Shown: positions 8,269 to 17,194, numbered from the stretch's first letter. The stretch: DNA of 42,424 bases from Acinetobacter sp. N54.MGS-139 (GCA_000980495.1 LARN01000013.1:1-42424); one strand, 5' to 3'. Program-made: numbers and translations. Notes: a model not told the origin generated them from the letters alone.

Positions 8269-9134
8269 TCCTTGGAGGCGACGGCGTCCAAAGTACGATG
8301 GCGAACGATGACACCTTCGTATGACTTGGAAAAGTGTCGGGCCAATGTTTCCGCGATATAGACGGAGCGGTGCTGACCGCCGGTGCAGCCGATCGAGACC
8401 GTAAGATAGTGTCGGTTCTGAGCTTCGTAAGACGGGAGCCATTTCTCCACGAAGTTCTGAATATCGGAAATCATTTCCTGAACTTCGGGTTTTGAACGCA
8501 GGTAATCAATCACCGGCTGGTCCTTGCCGGTGTACTTTCGAAGATCTTCTTCCCAGTAAGGGTTGGGCAGACAGCGGACGTCAAAAACGAGGTCGCTCGC
8601 CATCGGAAGACCGCGCTTAAATCCAAAGGACTCAAACGTCAGGAGGATACGGCCCTTCTTTGCTCTGACGAAATTACGGATCCAGTGGTTCAGCGTATTA
8701 GGCAGCATGCCGGTTGTGTCGATGATGTGAGAAAACCCGACAAACGGTTCCAGCATTTTCCTTTCTTTTTCAATGGCCTCAACCAAAGTTTCCGGGCCTG
8801 AGGATGAGCGCTGCGATAAAGGGTGCTGACGACGAGTTTCGGAATATCTTTGGACGAGCGCATCGGTAGAAGCCGTCAAGCAGAGAACTCGGATATCGAC
8901 GTTATGCTCTTTCAGTGTTTTGAAGCTTTTCGAAATCTCCGGAATGGAAGCGTCGCTGCGGGAATCCAAGGAAACCGCCAGTAGGTCTCGGCCGACAGAA
9001 TGGAGATGCTCTGCGACCGGAACCAAATAGTTACCGGGCAGATTGTCGATGCAGTAATAGCCGAGGTCTTCGAGCTGTCTTAATGCAATGGATTTTCCGC
9101 TGCCGGAAAGGCCCGTGACGACAATAAGCTGCAT
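8265..9134 (-). CDS. rapZ: RNase adapter / nucleotide-binding protein RapZ
   Basis: RapZ is a 289-residue P-loop protein (GLSGSGKS at about residues 8-15). In enterobacteria it controls GlmZ sRNA decay by RNase E and so amino-sugar synthesis. The conserved C-terminal block VSIGCTGGQHRSVYIAETLA is present, as is FGFKRGLP in the middle. It is the last gene of the kdsD-to-rapZ operon, 13 bases after hprK. A small perfect hairpin (ACGGTT/AACCGT, 9144-9158) covers the hprK stop codon just upstream of the rapZ start; it lacks a T run, so it is unlikely to terminate. Its RNA partner in betaproteobacteria is not known to me. Confidence 0.93.
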   Translation of the reverse strand: MQLIVVTGLSGSGKSIALRQLEDLGYYCIDNLPGNYLVPVAEHLHSVGRDLLAVSLDSRSDASIPEISKSFKTLKEHNVDIRVLCLTASTDALVQRYSETRRQHPLSQRSSSGPETLVEAIEKERKMLEPFVGFSHIIDTTGMLPNTLNHWIRNFVRAKKGRILLTFESFGFKRGLPMASDLVFDVRCLPNPYWEEDLRKYTGKDQPVIDYLRSKPEVQEMISDIQNFVEKWLPSYEAQNRHYLTVSIGCTGGQHRSVYIAETLARHFSKSYEGVIVRHRTLDAVASKD

Positions 9135-9147
9135 ATCCGTTTAACGG

Positions 9148-10086
9148 TTAAAAACCGTCCTCCTGCTCCATGAGTTTACGTTGGCGATCAAAAAATTCCT
9201 GAATGGTATTGATGCCTCTGAGCTGAAGAATAGCACTGCGCACGGCTGCTTCAACGAGGACGGCCAAGTTTCTGCCGCCGCCCACAGGGATAATCATTTT
9301 GCGGATGGGCTGACCGAGAACTTCTGTAAAGAGTTCTGTTTCCGGGAGACGCTCCATCAGCTCTCCTTGATCGAACTGTTTCAGTTCGGCGACGAGGTTA
9401 AGACGCATTTTTCTGCGTACTGAAGTCTCTCCGAAAATCGTTTTGATATCCAGCAGTCCGATACCGCGAACTTCGAGGAGGTTTGCCAAAAGGGCAGGAG
9501 CAGAGCCTTCCACCCAGTCGGGCGCTCTTTGAATGAAATCCACCACGTCGTCAGCTACAAGGCCGTGGCCGCGGGTGACGAGTTCAAGACCGAGTTCACT
9601 TTTACCGATGCCGCTTTGGCCGGAGAGCAGTATGCCCATGCCGAATACGTCCATGAAGACGCCGTGCATAGAGCAGCTCGGTGCGAGAAGCTTAACGATG
9701 TTGTGACGGACAAAAGTCAAGACCTTTTCAGGCGGCTCTGAGGTTCCGAAGACGGGAAGATTGGTATCGATCAGCGGCTGGATCATATCGTCCGGAAGAG
9801 CTAAATCCAGGCACACTACCAGACCCAAGGATTTGTTTTCGACAAGTTTCTGCAGAAAGCCGACTCGGGCGTCATGCGAAATTTGATTAAAAAATTCTAT
9901 TTCTGCCGGTCCGATAATGTGGAGGCGGTCAGGATGAATAATGTTCAGGAAGCCGACACAGAGGGTTGGGTATTGTTTTGCCTTTTCCGTCAGGAAAAGC
10001 TTTTCGTTGGCATGTGACTGACCGTACAGCCAACTGATATTGAACTTCTTTTTGCAAAGGTTGAAAAGCTGTTGGTAGGTTGCCAT
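9148..10086 (-). CDS. hprK: HPr kinase/phosphorylase
   Basis: This protein phosphorylates and dephosphorylates a serine on the phosphocarrier HPr or a homologue. The 312 residues have the N-terminal HprK domain, then the kinase domain with Walker A GQSGIGKSELGLEL, the VADD metal-binding motif and the family signature EVRGIGLLDI. The gene lies between ptsN and rapZ, as in many betaproteobacteria, where the system appears to regulate rather than transport sugars. No sugar-specific PTS permease is seen in the window. The start ATG is at 10084-10086, 18 bases after the ptsN stop. Confidence 0.95.
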   Translation of the reverse strand: MATYQQLFNLCKKKFNISWLYGQSHANEKLFLTEKAKQYPTLCVGFLNIIHPDRLHIIGPAEIEFFNQISHDARVGFLQKLVENKSLGLVVCLDLALPDDMIQPLIDTNLPVFGTSEPPEKVLTFVRHNIVKLLAPSCSMHGVFMDVFGMGILLSGQSGIGKSELGLELVTRGHGLVADDVVDFIQRAPDWVEGSAPALLANLLEVRGIGLLDIKTIFGETSVRRKMRLNLVAELKQFDQGELMERLPETELFTEVLGQPIRKMIIPVGGGRNLAVLVEAAVRSAILQLRGINTIQEFFDRQRKLMEQEDGF

Positions 10087-10104
10087 AAATGTCGGCTCTG
10101 AAAA

Positions 10105-10581
10105 CTAGACTTTATCGGATGGTTGAACACTGCACCAGCTTCTTAGTGCGCCGCAGAAGGTATCCGCCGAAGACGCGGTTAAAAGTTTTTCACGCAATGC
10201 ATCGTCGGAAAAAACTTCGGCCGCGGCAGCTAAAAGGGCTAAATGTTCGCTGGCAGCATCTTCCGGGGCAATGAGGAAGAAGAACGCGCTGACCGACGGT
10301 TCGCCCGGACGGTCGCTCTCAAGTTCGCCGTGCAGCTTAACAAAGAGGCAGCAGGGCTCCTTAATGTTTGGGAGACGGCAGTGGGGAAGCGCAATCCCGT
10401 GGTCGAGGTAGGTTGACCCCAATCTTTCACGGGCAAACAAGCCGTCGAAAATCTCTTTTTTGTCGAGACCGTAGAGCAGGCTCAGTGTTTGGGAAGCCTG
10501 TTCAAAGATTCGTTTTTTACTGCTGGGAGAGATCCCGAGCAGCACATTGTCTGGTTTTAACAGACTGCACAAACCGTTCAT
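10105..10581 (-). CDS. ptsN: Nitrogen-PTS EIIA protein PtsN
   Basis: This is a 158-residue EIIA of the fructose/nitrogen-PTS type, a phosphoprotein that reports nitrogen and carbon state to potassium transport and sigma-54-linked functions. The phosphorylated histidine is in GIALPHCR at about residue 67; the RERLGSTYLDHG block before it is typical. It lies directly downstream of rpoN with a 48-base gap and no hpf/raiA gene between. The sequence before the ATG is AT-rich with no clear Shine-Dalgarno site, so translation may be weak or the start may differ. Confidence 0.92.
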   Translation of the reverse strand: MNGLCSLLKPDNVLLGISPSSKKRIFEQASQTLSLLYGLDKKEIFDGLFARERLGSTYLDHGIALPHCRLPNIKEPCCLFVKLHGELESDRPGEPSVSAFFFLIAPEDAASEHLALLAAAAEVFSDDALREKLLTASSADTFCGALRSWCSVQPSDKV

Positions 10582-10629
10582 AAAATTGAGTTAACTTTTG
10601 ACAGCCTTCCATTCTAAAGCACATCGGCA

Positions 10630-11985
10630 TTAGTCGAGATTTTTTCGTTCGGAGGCGGGGGCAATCCCGAGGGCTTCACGATATTTGGCTACTGTTCGTC
10701 GTGCCACGCTAAAACCCTGCTGTTCAAGAGCAGACGCAATTTTTGCATCGGAAAGTGGTTTGGCCTTTGGCTCTTGGTCGACAAGGCGTTTCAGCGCGGC
10801 CTTAACAGCGGCAGCAGAGGCTGCCTCGCCGCTGTCCGAAGGTCCTACGGAAGAGCTGAAGAAATATTTCAGTTCAAACACCCCGAGCGGACAGATAAGG
10901 TACTTGCCGCTGCACGCACGGGAGACCGTGGATTCATGCAGCTCGGTTTCATCGGCAATTTGGCGGAGCACCAAAGGACGCAGGGCTGAAGGACCTTTAT
11001 CAAAAAAAGCCTCCTGGTGCGCCAGAATCGCCCGAGCCACTTTCAGCAGTGTCTTCTCCCGCTGCTCGATACTGTGCATAAGCTCGCGGGCCTCTGTCAG
11101 CCGTCCTTTCCAAAGCTGCATCGTCTCTTTGTCTTTGCTTTGGACAACGGCTTGGGCGTAGCTATCATTCAGGCGAATTTTTGATCCTGAGCGGCTGATC
11201 AGCCGTACGGTCCAGCGTCCCTGAATCTTCGCGACAGCAACTTCAGGAATGACGAAGTTTATTTTGTCGGCAGAAAACTCTGCAGCAGGCCTGGGTGTTA
11301 GCCGACCGATCACTTCAAGGACAGATTTGATTTCTTCAGAGGAGCAGCTGAGTTTATTCTTTAACTCGTCATAGCGATGCTTTGCGACAAGCGTTAAATG
11401 ATCCCGAAGCGTTTCTTCAGTCAGTTTTGCAAGCTCGGGGGCAAGGAGTTTGCGATTGAGCAAATGTTTCAGCTGCAGCAGTAAAGAGTCGCTGACATCT
11501 TTTGCCCCGATGCCGGGAGGATCGAAGCTTTGCAGGAGGGAGAGAGCAATGCGCCAATCCTCGGGGTCTGCTTCTTCTTGGAAAGGTGCGCTTTGAGCGA
11601 TTTCCTCTAAGCTTTCGGGAAGGAATCCGTCATTGTCGAGGCAGCCGATGAGCCAGCGTAAAAGTCCGGAATCTTTTTCAGAGAGCGGCAAGCAGCCGGC
11701 CTGTTCAAGGAGGTGGCTGGAAAGTGTTTTTTCTGCCGGAGTTTCCCATTCTTCCGGGTCATCTCCTTCGGCATTCCAATAAAGTTCCTGGTCGCCTTCA
11801 GAGGCGTTGTTTTCAAAAGTTTCCTCGGAGGATTCGCAAATTTCGAGAAGAGGATTGTCCTCAAGGGCATCGCTGATCTTCTGTGACAGTTCCAAGGTGG
11901 AGAGCTGGAGTACCTGGAGCGTTTGCCGCATCTGCGGTGTAAGCGTGAGGTGCTGGCTCGGGACCAGATTTAGCGATGCCGCCAT
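10630..11985 (-). CDS. rpoN: RNA polymerase sigma-54 factor
   Basis: Sigma-54 directs RNA polymerase to -24/-12 promoters that require AAA+ activators. The 451 residues have the glutamine- and leucine-rich activator-contacting region I (residues 6-50, containing QMRQTLQVLQLST), an acidic region II, the core-binding domain, and the C-terminal RpoN box ARRTVAKYREALGI that contacts the -24 element. It starts 10 bases after lptB, in the usual lptB-rpoN order. No activator gene is in the window, so its regulon cannot be judged here. Confidence 0.96.
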   Translation of the reverse strand: MAASLNLVPSQHLTLTPQMRQTLQVLQLSTLELSQKISDALEDNPLLEICESSEETFENNASEGDQELYWNAEGDDPEEWETPAEKTLSSHLLEQAGCLPLSEKDSGLLRWLIGCLDNDGFLPESLEEIAQSAPFQEEADPEDWRIALSLLQSFDPPGIGAKDVSDSLLLQLKHLLNRKLLAPELAKLTEETLRDHLTLVAKHRYDELKNKLSCSSEEIKSVLEVIGRLTPRPAAEFSADKINFVIPEVAVAKIQGRWTVRLISRSGSKIRLNDSYAQAVVQSKDKETMQLWKGRLTEARELMHSIEQREKTLLKVARAILAHQEAFFDKGPSALRPLVLRQIADETELHESTVSRACSGKYLICPLGVFELKYFFSSSVGPSDSGEAASAAAVKAALKRLVDQEPKAKPLSDAKIASALEQQGFSVARRTVAKYREALGIAPASERKNLD

Positions 11986-11995
11986 GACGCAGCTC

Positions 11996-12769
11996 CTACA
12001 TTGTGAAGTTATCGCCTAAATAAGCGTTGCGGACCTGAGGATTTTCAACGATGGCTTCCGGCTTGCCCTGGGCAAGGACGCTGCCGTTGCTGATGATATA
12101 AGCGTGGTCGCAAATACCCAAGGTTTCGCGAACATTGTGGTCGGTGATCAAAACACCGATGCCTCTTTCCTTCAGGAAATGCACGATGCGCTGAATTTCA
12201 ATCACCGCAATCGGGTCGACACCGGCAAACGGTTCGTCGAGCAAAATAAAACGAGGACGAGCGGCCAGGGCGCGGGCGATTTCAGTGCGACGGCGTTCCC
12301 CGCCGGAAACCGTCGGCGCCAAGTTCTTGCGAATACCGGTAATTTGGAGTTCGTTTAAAAGTTTTTCAAGTTCTTCTTTGATTTGCTTTTTGGTAAACGG
12401 ACTGCCGTCTTCATTGGTCTGCAGTTCAAGAATGGCTTGAATATTTTCTTCAACGGTCAGCGTCCTAAAAACGCTGTTTTCCTGAGGAAGGTAGGTAATA
12501 CCGATGCGGGCGCGCTTGTAGATGGGAAGGTGCTGGATCGACTCGCCGTTTAGGAGAATCTGCCCTCCGTTGGCCGCCACAAGTCCCACGATCATATAGA
12601 ACGTCGTGGTCTTTCCGGCTCCGTTTGGTCCTAAGAGACCGACGACTTCACCGCTTTTAATAGATAAAGAAACATCTTTGACCACGGTCCTCGGGCCGTA
12701 AATTTTCTTAAGGTTTTTGACCTCAAGTACGTTGATTTGATGTTTCTGCAGGTTTACTCCGTCTGTCAT
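11996..12769 (-). CDS. lptB: LPS export ABC transporter ATPase LptB
   Basis: LptB is the cytoplasmic ATPase of LptB2FGC, which extracts lipopolysaccharide from the inner membrane. The 257 residues have Walker [10 protein letters not shown], a Q-loop in [10 protein letters not shown], the signature [14 protein letters not shown], Walker [14 protein letters not shown] and the switch histidine in [15 protein letters not shown] rather than SGGQQQR, together with DNVRETL-type sequence, is usual for LptB. The start overlaps the lptA stop by four bases (ATGA). LptF and LptG are not in the window; they are usually encoded elsewhere. Confidence 0.96.
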   Translation of the reverse strand: MTDGVNLQKHQINVLEVKNLKKIYGPRTVVKDVSLSIKSGEVVGLLGPNGAGKTTTFYMIVGLVAANGGQILLNGESIQHLPIYKRARIGITYLPQENSVFRTLTVEENIQAILELQTNEDGSPFTKKQIKEELEKLLNELQITGIRKNLAPTVSGGERRRTEIARALAARPRFILLDEPFAGVDPIAVIEIQRIVHFLKERGIGVLITDHNVRETLGICDHAYIISNGSVLAQGKPEAIVENPQVRNAYLGDNFTM

Positions 12770-13359
12770 GGAGAGACTCTCCTGCTTCCTTGAAGTTCGA
12801 GCGGCTTGCCTGCGTCCACGTTGGAGTCGCGAGGTGCAATGACGGTAGAGACGCGGCCTGAAGGTCCTTTAGCTTTGTTTCCGTCAATAATCGCCGTTGA
12901 ATTCGTCAGGTTATAAGTAATCTTGTCGCCCTTGCTTTCGTCTTTGAGGACACCATTTTCGCTGCGTGCGACTTCGGCGCGATGCGTCAGAATCAGCACA
13001 TTGCGTTTTTCGTCATAAGTGAGCTCGTCGCCCTTGCCGTGCATCCATTCTTCAACGCCGGGTGTCTTTTGATCGCGGCGCTGTTTGAAAGTAACCAACT
13101 TTCCTTTCAGAGGCGTCATAACGGCATGACGGTAACCCTGCGGATCTACGGTAAGCACGAGTTTGTTGCCGTGAATCTCTAAGGTTCCTTGATGAACTGC
13201 AACGTCCCCCGTATAAATTGCGACTTGCTTGACATCGTCGCCGTCAAATTTATCGGAAAAGATTTGGATTGGCTGTTCGGAATCGGCTGTTTCAGCGTGT
13301 GCCGTACCGAAGGAAAGCAGCCCGAGTGCGCAAAAGAACCAGATCGGCAGAAGCTTCAT
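12766..13359 (-). CDS. lptA: LPS transport periplasmic protein LptA
   Basis: LptA forms the periplasmic bridge that carries LPS from LptC to LptD. The 197-residue protein has a signal peptide (about residues 1-22, probable cleavage after AHA) followed by the OstA-type beta-jellyroll: [26 protein letters not shown], and [13 protein letters not shown]. It overlaps lptB. A 134-base gap separates it from lptC upstream, unlike the tight spacing elsewhere in this operon, so lptA may have an internal promoter as it does in E. coli. Confidence 0.93.
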   Translation of the reverse strand: MKLLPIWFFCALGLLSFGTAHAETADSEQPIQIFSDKFDGDDVKQVAIYTGDVAVHQGTLEIHGNKLVLTVDPQGYRHAVMTPLKGKLVTFKQRRDQKTPGVEEWMHGKGDELTYDEKRNVLILTHRAEVARSENGVLKDESKGDKITYNLTNSTAIIDGNKAKGPSGRVSTVIAPRDSNVDAGKPLELQGSRRVSP

Positions 13360-13398
13360 TTTTGTGTAATCAGTGACGGAAGTTTAAGCAGTTAGGAC

Positions 13399-13427
13399 AT
13401 TCTATCTTACTCGCGCGGTCAAGCGAA
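13399..13427 (-). promoter_or_regulatory. Possible internal promoter for lptA-lptB-rpoN
   Basis: On the minus strand, TTCGCT (13422-13427) and TAGAAT (13399-13404) are 17 bases apart in the 134-base gap between lptC and lptA. The -35 match is poor. The unusual gap inside an otherwise compact operon is the main reason to list it. Confidence 0.25.
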
Positions 13428-13493
13428 AGCCGAGAACAAAACAGCCGCGAAACGAGCTTTAGAAAGTCGGAACGCGGCCGTTGTCAGAGGAGG

Positions 13494-14087
13494 TTAAGGC
13501 TGCTTGCGCTCAACCTCTTTCACAGTTTTGGGCTGGATGACAGTCTGAACTCTGGAACGAAGTTTGAAGGTTCGGTCGACATTGTCGTAATCCATTCCAA
13601 CACCGTGAGAAGTGTCTTCTCCGCGAGTGAGCGCGACGGGTTTATCGGATTTATAAGTGTCCGTGTCCGGATAGGCATCGAGCTGAGAGGTCAGAAGGCG
13701 ACTTGCCGGGGCGTCTTTAGTGGCCGCCTGACGAATGTCCACATTGTCGTAGAAATGAATTACGGCACCTCCGTCCACCATTGTGGCTCGGTCGGATTTC
13801 GCAGTGATTTGGGCCTCATTCGGGTTGAGCGATGCATATTCAGGGAACTTCGCATTGGCGTGTCCGTCCGAGTAATGCTCGACTTCTTTGGCGAAGACCT
13901 TTGCTTTTGCGATTCCGTCATCGTCAAACTGAGTGATTGTGATGTCTCTCGCAATGAAGTCCGGTGAGTTCAGATCGGAAAGGTGCGTCACGTTCTCGAG
14001 TTCTGCTTTGACGGAATACCAATAGCTCATGGCGCAAAGCGTCACCAAGAGAGCAATAGCGATCAGAGAGGTCAGTCGGTCGCGCAT
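13494..14087 (-). CDS. lptC: LPS export protein LptC
   Basis: LptC is the bitopic inner-membrane protein that receives LPS from LptB2FG and passes it to LptA. The 197 residues begin with a single membrane anchor (about residues 7-25), then the periplasmic LptC domain: YSVKAELENV, SPDFIARDITITQFDDDG, and VDGGAVIHFYDNVDIRQ. It lies three bases after kdsC and precedes lptA, the standard order. LptC sequences diverge quickly, so identity rests on topology, the DYDN-type motif near the end (MDYDNVDRTFKL) and position. Confidence 0.9.
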   Translation of the reverse strand: MRDRLTSLIAIALLVTLCAMSYWYSVKAELENVTHLSDLNSPDFIARDITITQFDDDGIAKAKVFAKEVEHYSDGHANAKFPEYASLNPNEAQITAKSDRATMVDGGAVIHFYDNVDIRQAATKDAPASRLLTSQLDAYPDTDTYKSDKPVALTRGEDTSHGVGMDYDNVDRTFKLRSRVQTVIQPKTVKEVERKQP

Positions 14088-14090
14088 AGC

Positions 14091-14621
14091 TTAGAGCTCA
14101 GTGTTAAAACGTTTCATGACGGCTTCTTCAAAACGTCCTTGCGACTTCAGAATGAATTCTGCAAGTTCGCGGACGGCACCGTGTCCGCCGGGGAAGCGTG
14201 AGACCCAGCGAGCTTTTTTCAGAGCCACAACAGAAGCGTCCGACGGGGCGCAGGAGAGGGCAACCAGCGGGAAGAGGCACAAATCGGGAATGTCGTCGCC
14301 CATATAAGCGGTTTCTTCCGGAGAGACACCTGCCTTGCGGCAGATTTCGGCTAAACCTTCGCGTTTATCCTTTTGTCCTTGCATTAAAAGCGTGATACCG
14401 AGTTCCTTTGCGCGTTCAATGACGATGTCGGACTGTCTGCCGGTGCAGATGGCAACCTGAATTCCGCAGTCCTGTAGGAACTTAATTCCGAGACCGTCTC
14501 TGACGTAGAACTGCTTGAAGAGCTCGCCTTGCCCGGAAATGATGATGGAGCCGTCCGTCAGCACGCCGTCGACATCCAGACAAACAAGCTTAATTTTTTT
14601 AGCAATCGCTTCTGCTTTCAT
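14091..14621 (-). CDS. kdsC: 3-deoxy-D-manno-octulosonate 8-phosphate phosphatase KdsC
   Basis: KdsC removes phosphate from Kdo-8-phosphate in synthesis of the LPS core sugar Kdo. This 176-residue C0-type HAD phosphatase has the nucleophile motif LDVDGVLTDGS (about 15-25), the second motif ICTGRQS and the third region YMGDDIPDL. It lacks a cap domain, as is normal, since the enzyme works as a tetramer. Its start overlaps the kdsD stop by one base (TGATG). Confidence 0.95.
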   Translation of the reverse strand: MKAEAIAKKIKLVCLDVDGVLTDGSIIISGQGELFKQFYVRDGLGIKFLQDCGIQVAICTGRQSDIVIERAKELGITLLMQGQKDKREGLAEICRKAGVSPEETAYMGDDIPDLCLFPLVALSCAPSDASVVALKKARWVSRFPGGHGAVRELAEFILKSQGRFEEAVMKRFNTEL

Positions 14622-15604
14622 CAGATTACCTTTGCGGTCATAAGGTCGTGGATGTGGAGCGCACCGATCAGCCGATCGCTGTCGTCGACAACCAGCAGCT
14701 GGTTCCTTAAAGTGCTGTTGAGAATTTTAGCGGCTTCAGCAGCCAATGCCTGAGGCTGTATCGTTGTGGGATTGGGCGTCATCACATCGCGGATTTTCAG
14801 CGGACGGATGTCACCGACACGCTCGATCAAGCGTCTTAAATCGCCTTCGGTAAAGATACCTTTGACTTTATCCGTTTCGTCCACGATGGCGGTCATACCG
14901 ATCTTTTTCTTCGTAATTTCTTTTACTGCGTCCATCACTGACGCATCAATTCGAACGACCGGTGTGGCCTCTCCGCTGCGCATGACATCCCTGACATGGG
15001 TAAGAAGACGTCGTCCGAGCGCGCCGCCCGGATGGGAGCGCGCAAAGTCTTCCGGTCCGAATCCTTTAGCGTCTAAACAGGCAACGGCCAGAGCATCGCC
15101 CATAGCAAGCGTTGCAGTCGTGGAAGATGTAGGGGCTAAATTCAGAGGGCAAGCTTCTCGTGAAACATGTACGTTGAGATTGACGGTTGCTTCCTTTGCC
15201 AGCGTGTTGTCATCGGAGCCCGTAATGGAAATCACCGGTGCACCTTCGCGGATGACCGTCGGGATGATAGTCAGCAGCTCAGAGGTGGTGCCGGAGTAGG
15301 AAATGGCAATGACGACATCGTCTTTGGTGATCATGCCTAGATCGCCGTGTGCGGCTTCTGCGGCATGGACGAAGAAAGCAGGGGATCCGGTTGAAGCAAG
15401 TGTGGCAGCAATCTTGCGTGCAATGTGGCCGCTTTTGCCGACGCCGCTGACAACAACACGTCCTTTGCAGTTCAGAATCAGAGTGACGGCTTTTACAAAA
15501 GTCTCATCGAGTCTTCCTGCGATGGCTTCGAGTTCTTTTGCTTCTTCAAGAAGGACGTGACGTCCTAAGTTCAAAATTCCCTTTTCAGAAATCTCAGGTT
15601 TCAT
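14621..15604 (-). CDS. kdsD: Arabinose-5-phosphate isomerase KdsD
   Basis: KdsD converts ribulose-5-phosphate to arabinose-5-phosphate, the first committed step toward Kdo. The 327 residues have an N-terminal SIS domain (VVVSGVGKSGHIARK, AAEAAHGDLGMI, ISYSGTTSELL, and the LAPTSSTTATLAMGDALA block). Two C-terminal CBS domains follow (about 205-327). It is the first gene of the kds-lpt-rpoN-pts operon, with AGAGAGGA before the ATG. A short CTC-TTCG-GAG hairpin on the minus strand overlaps this ribosome-binding region. Confidence 0.95.
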   Translation of the reverse strand: MKPEISEKGILNLGRHVLLEEAKELEAIAGRLDETFVKAVTLILNCKGRVVVSGVGKSGHIARKIAATLASTGSPAFFVHAAEAAHGDLGMITKDDVVIAISYSGTTSELLTIIPTVIREGAPVISITGSDDNTLAKEATVNLNVHVSREACPLNLAPTSSTTATLAMGDALAVACLDAKGFGPEDFARSHPGGALGRRLLTHVRDVMRSGEATPVVRIDASVMDAVKEITKKKIGMTAIVDETDKVKGIFTEGDLRRLIERVGDIRPLKIRDVMTPNPTTIQPQALAAEAAKILNSTLRNQLLVVDDSDRLIGALHIHDLMTAKVI

Positions 15605-15722
15605 TCCTCTCTCCGAAGAGAAAGCGATCCGCTTCCTCTTTTAATCATTTATCAGTAGTCACGCAGGACGGAAAATTGAGTAGTTTTCGAGATACAAGAA
15701 GCCTGCGGTTTTCGTGCAAAAC

Positions 15723-15728
15723 ATTATA
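15723..15728 (-). promoter_or_regulatory. Probable -10 box of the kdsD operon promoter
   Basis: The minus strand has a perfect TATAAT about 120 bases upstream of kdsD. The -35 region is poor. Immediately upstream is an inverted repeat GACAGG-N12-CCTGTC (15731-15736 and 15749-15754), which lies in the spacer and -35 area and could be an operator. Confidence 0.35.
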
Positions 15729-15784
15729 GAGACAGGAGTTTGAATCTGCCTGTCGTCTTACGGTCGGCAACAAAAAGAAGGCGG

Positions 15785-16513
15785 TTAGTGCTGGAGAATT
15801 TTTGCGAGGAAGCGCTGAGCTCTTTCGCTGCGCGGTGTGGAGAAAAACTCTTCCTTAGGAGCTTCTTCCACGATTTCTCCGGCATCCATGAATACGACGC
15901 GGTCGGCCACTTTTCGGGCAAAGCCCATCTCATGGGTAACGACCATCATGGTCATACCGTCCTTGGCCAGATTGATCATGACATCGAGCACTTCATTGAT
16001 CATTTCCGGGTCAAGCGCAGAAGTCGGTTCGTCAAAGAGCATGCAGATCGGATCCATTGCAAGAGCGCGGGCGATGGCCACACGCTGCTGCTGACCGCCG
16101 GAAAGCTGAGGAGGAAATTTATCGGCATGCTTGATAAGACCGACACGATCCAAGAGTTCCATACCTCTCTTGTTTGCCTGATCGCGAGAACGCTTGAGGA
16201 CCTTCATCTGGGCAAGCGTCAGATTGTCCCTAATGGTGAGATGCGGGAAGAGCTCGAAGTGCTGAAAAACCATGCCTACGTGCGCTCTGAGTTTCGGAAG
16301 GTTCGTGTGAGGATCTCCGATATTGATGTTGTTCACGTAGATGGTGCCTTCTTGGAAATCTTCTAAGCCGTTGACGGTTTTGATAAGTGTGGACTTACCG
16401 GAGCCCGAGGGACCGCAGATGACGACCACTTCGCCTTTTTTAACGGAGGTGGAACAGTTTTTAAGAACCTGGAAATCTCCGTACCATTTACTGACGTTCT
16501 CGATCCTAATCAT
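15785..16513 (-). CDS. Amino-acid ABC transporter ATPase, GltL-like, without partners
   Basis: This 242-residue polar amino-acid ABC ATPase is very like E. coli GltL (glutamate/aspartate uptake): the N-terminal [14 protein letters not shown], Walker [11 protein letters not shown]-loop [28 protein letters not shown], Walker [12 protein letters not shown] and [13 protein letters not shown] all fit. It would power import across the inner membrane. No permease or solute-binding gene lies beside it; the neighbours are kdsD and a divergent thioesterase. Its permeases must be encoded elsewhere if it is used. The exact amino acid cannot be read from the ATPase. Confidence 0.9.
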   Translation of the reverse strand: MIRIENVSKWYGDFQVLKNCSTSVKKGEVVVICGPSGSGKSTLIKTVNGLEDFQEGTIYVNNINIGDPHTNLPKLRAHVGMVFQHFELFPHLTIRDNLTLAQMKVLKRSRDQANKRGMELLDRVGLIKHADKFPPQLSGGQQQRVAIARALAMDPICMLFDEPTSALDPEMINEVLDVMINLAKDGMTMMVVTHEMGFARKVADRVVFMDAGEIVEEAPKEEFFSTPRSERAQRFLAKILQH

Positions 16514-16768
16514 CTAGTTAATGTCCTTTTCTGCCGGCACCTCAACTTAACAGAGGTGCAGGAAATACTGCATTTACAAGTTAAATTCGATTTCCCATTT
16601 TAGCGAAATGCACACTAAACCTTGCTGCTCAGAAGCTGATTTAGAAGTTCGATTATTCTTCTGCAGCGAGGTGAGGCGAATAAGATAAAAACACCATACG
16701 TCGCAAATAAATCGAGGACTAAACGAATTAGAATTTTTGAGTATTGAAACTTTGAAGAGAAAAAGAAA
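16514..16768. other. Divergent intergenic region, ABC ATPase / thioesterase
   Basis: These 255 bases hold the promoters for the two divergent genes. The sequence is AT-rich near the thioesterase, with no ORF, tRNA or strong hairpin. A GAAGAG site lies upstream of the thioesterase ATG. Confidence 0.4.
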
Positions 16769-17194
16769 ATGAAAAACTTAGTAGAAAAGCTGCCGGATCA
16801 GCAGCCCGCCTTACGCGTGATGGCTATGCCTCCGGATACCAATCAGTACGGAGACGTTTTCGGCGGCTGGATTATGAGTCAGGTTGACTTGGCGGGCTCC
16901 TCCATCGCTTCGCGTGTCGCAAACAGTCGAACTGCTACGGTTGCCGTGACAAGCTTTACATTCAAGGAGCCTGTCTGGGTCGGAGACGTGGTCTCTTTCT
17001 ACGCAACGGTACTTAAAGTCGGTACGACTTCCATCACAGTAGACGTCACTGTTTTTGCGGAAAGGCTGCACAAAGACAACCACCGTATCGTCAAAGTGAC
17101 GGAAGCTCAGCTGGTCTTTGTGGCCTTAAATAAAGACGGGCGCCCTCAGCCCGTCTACAGAGCGGACAATCCTGCGCCGGAAAAAACAGAATAG
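16769..17194 (+). CDS. yciA: Acyl-CoA thioesterase, YciA type
   Basis: This 141-residue hotdog-fold thioesterase is predicted to hydrolyse acyl-CoA in the cytoplasm. The YciA pattern is clear: AMPPDTNQYGDVFGGWIMSQ near residues 13-32, including the catalytic Asp in GDVFGGW, then FKEPVWVGDVVSFYA and KVGTTSITV. Length fits YciA (about 132). It converges on the crotonase gene with only four bases between stops. Confidence 0.9.
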   Translation: MKNLVEKLPDQQPALRVMAMPPDTNQYGDVFGGWIMSQVDLAGSSIASRVANSRTATVAVTSFTFKEPVWVGDVVSFYATVLKVGTTSITVDVTVFAERLHKDNHRIVKVTEAQLVFVALNKDGRPQPVYRADNPAPEKTE

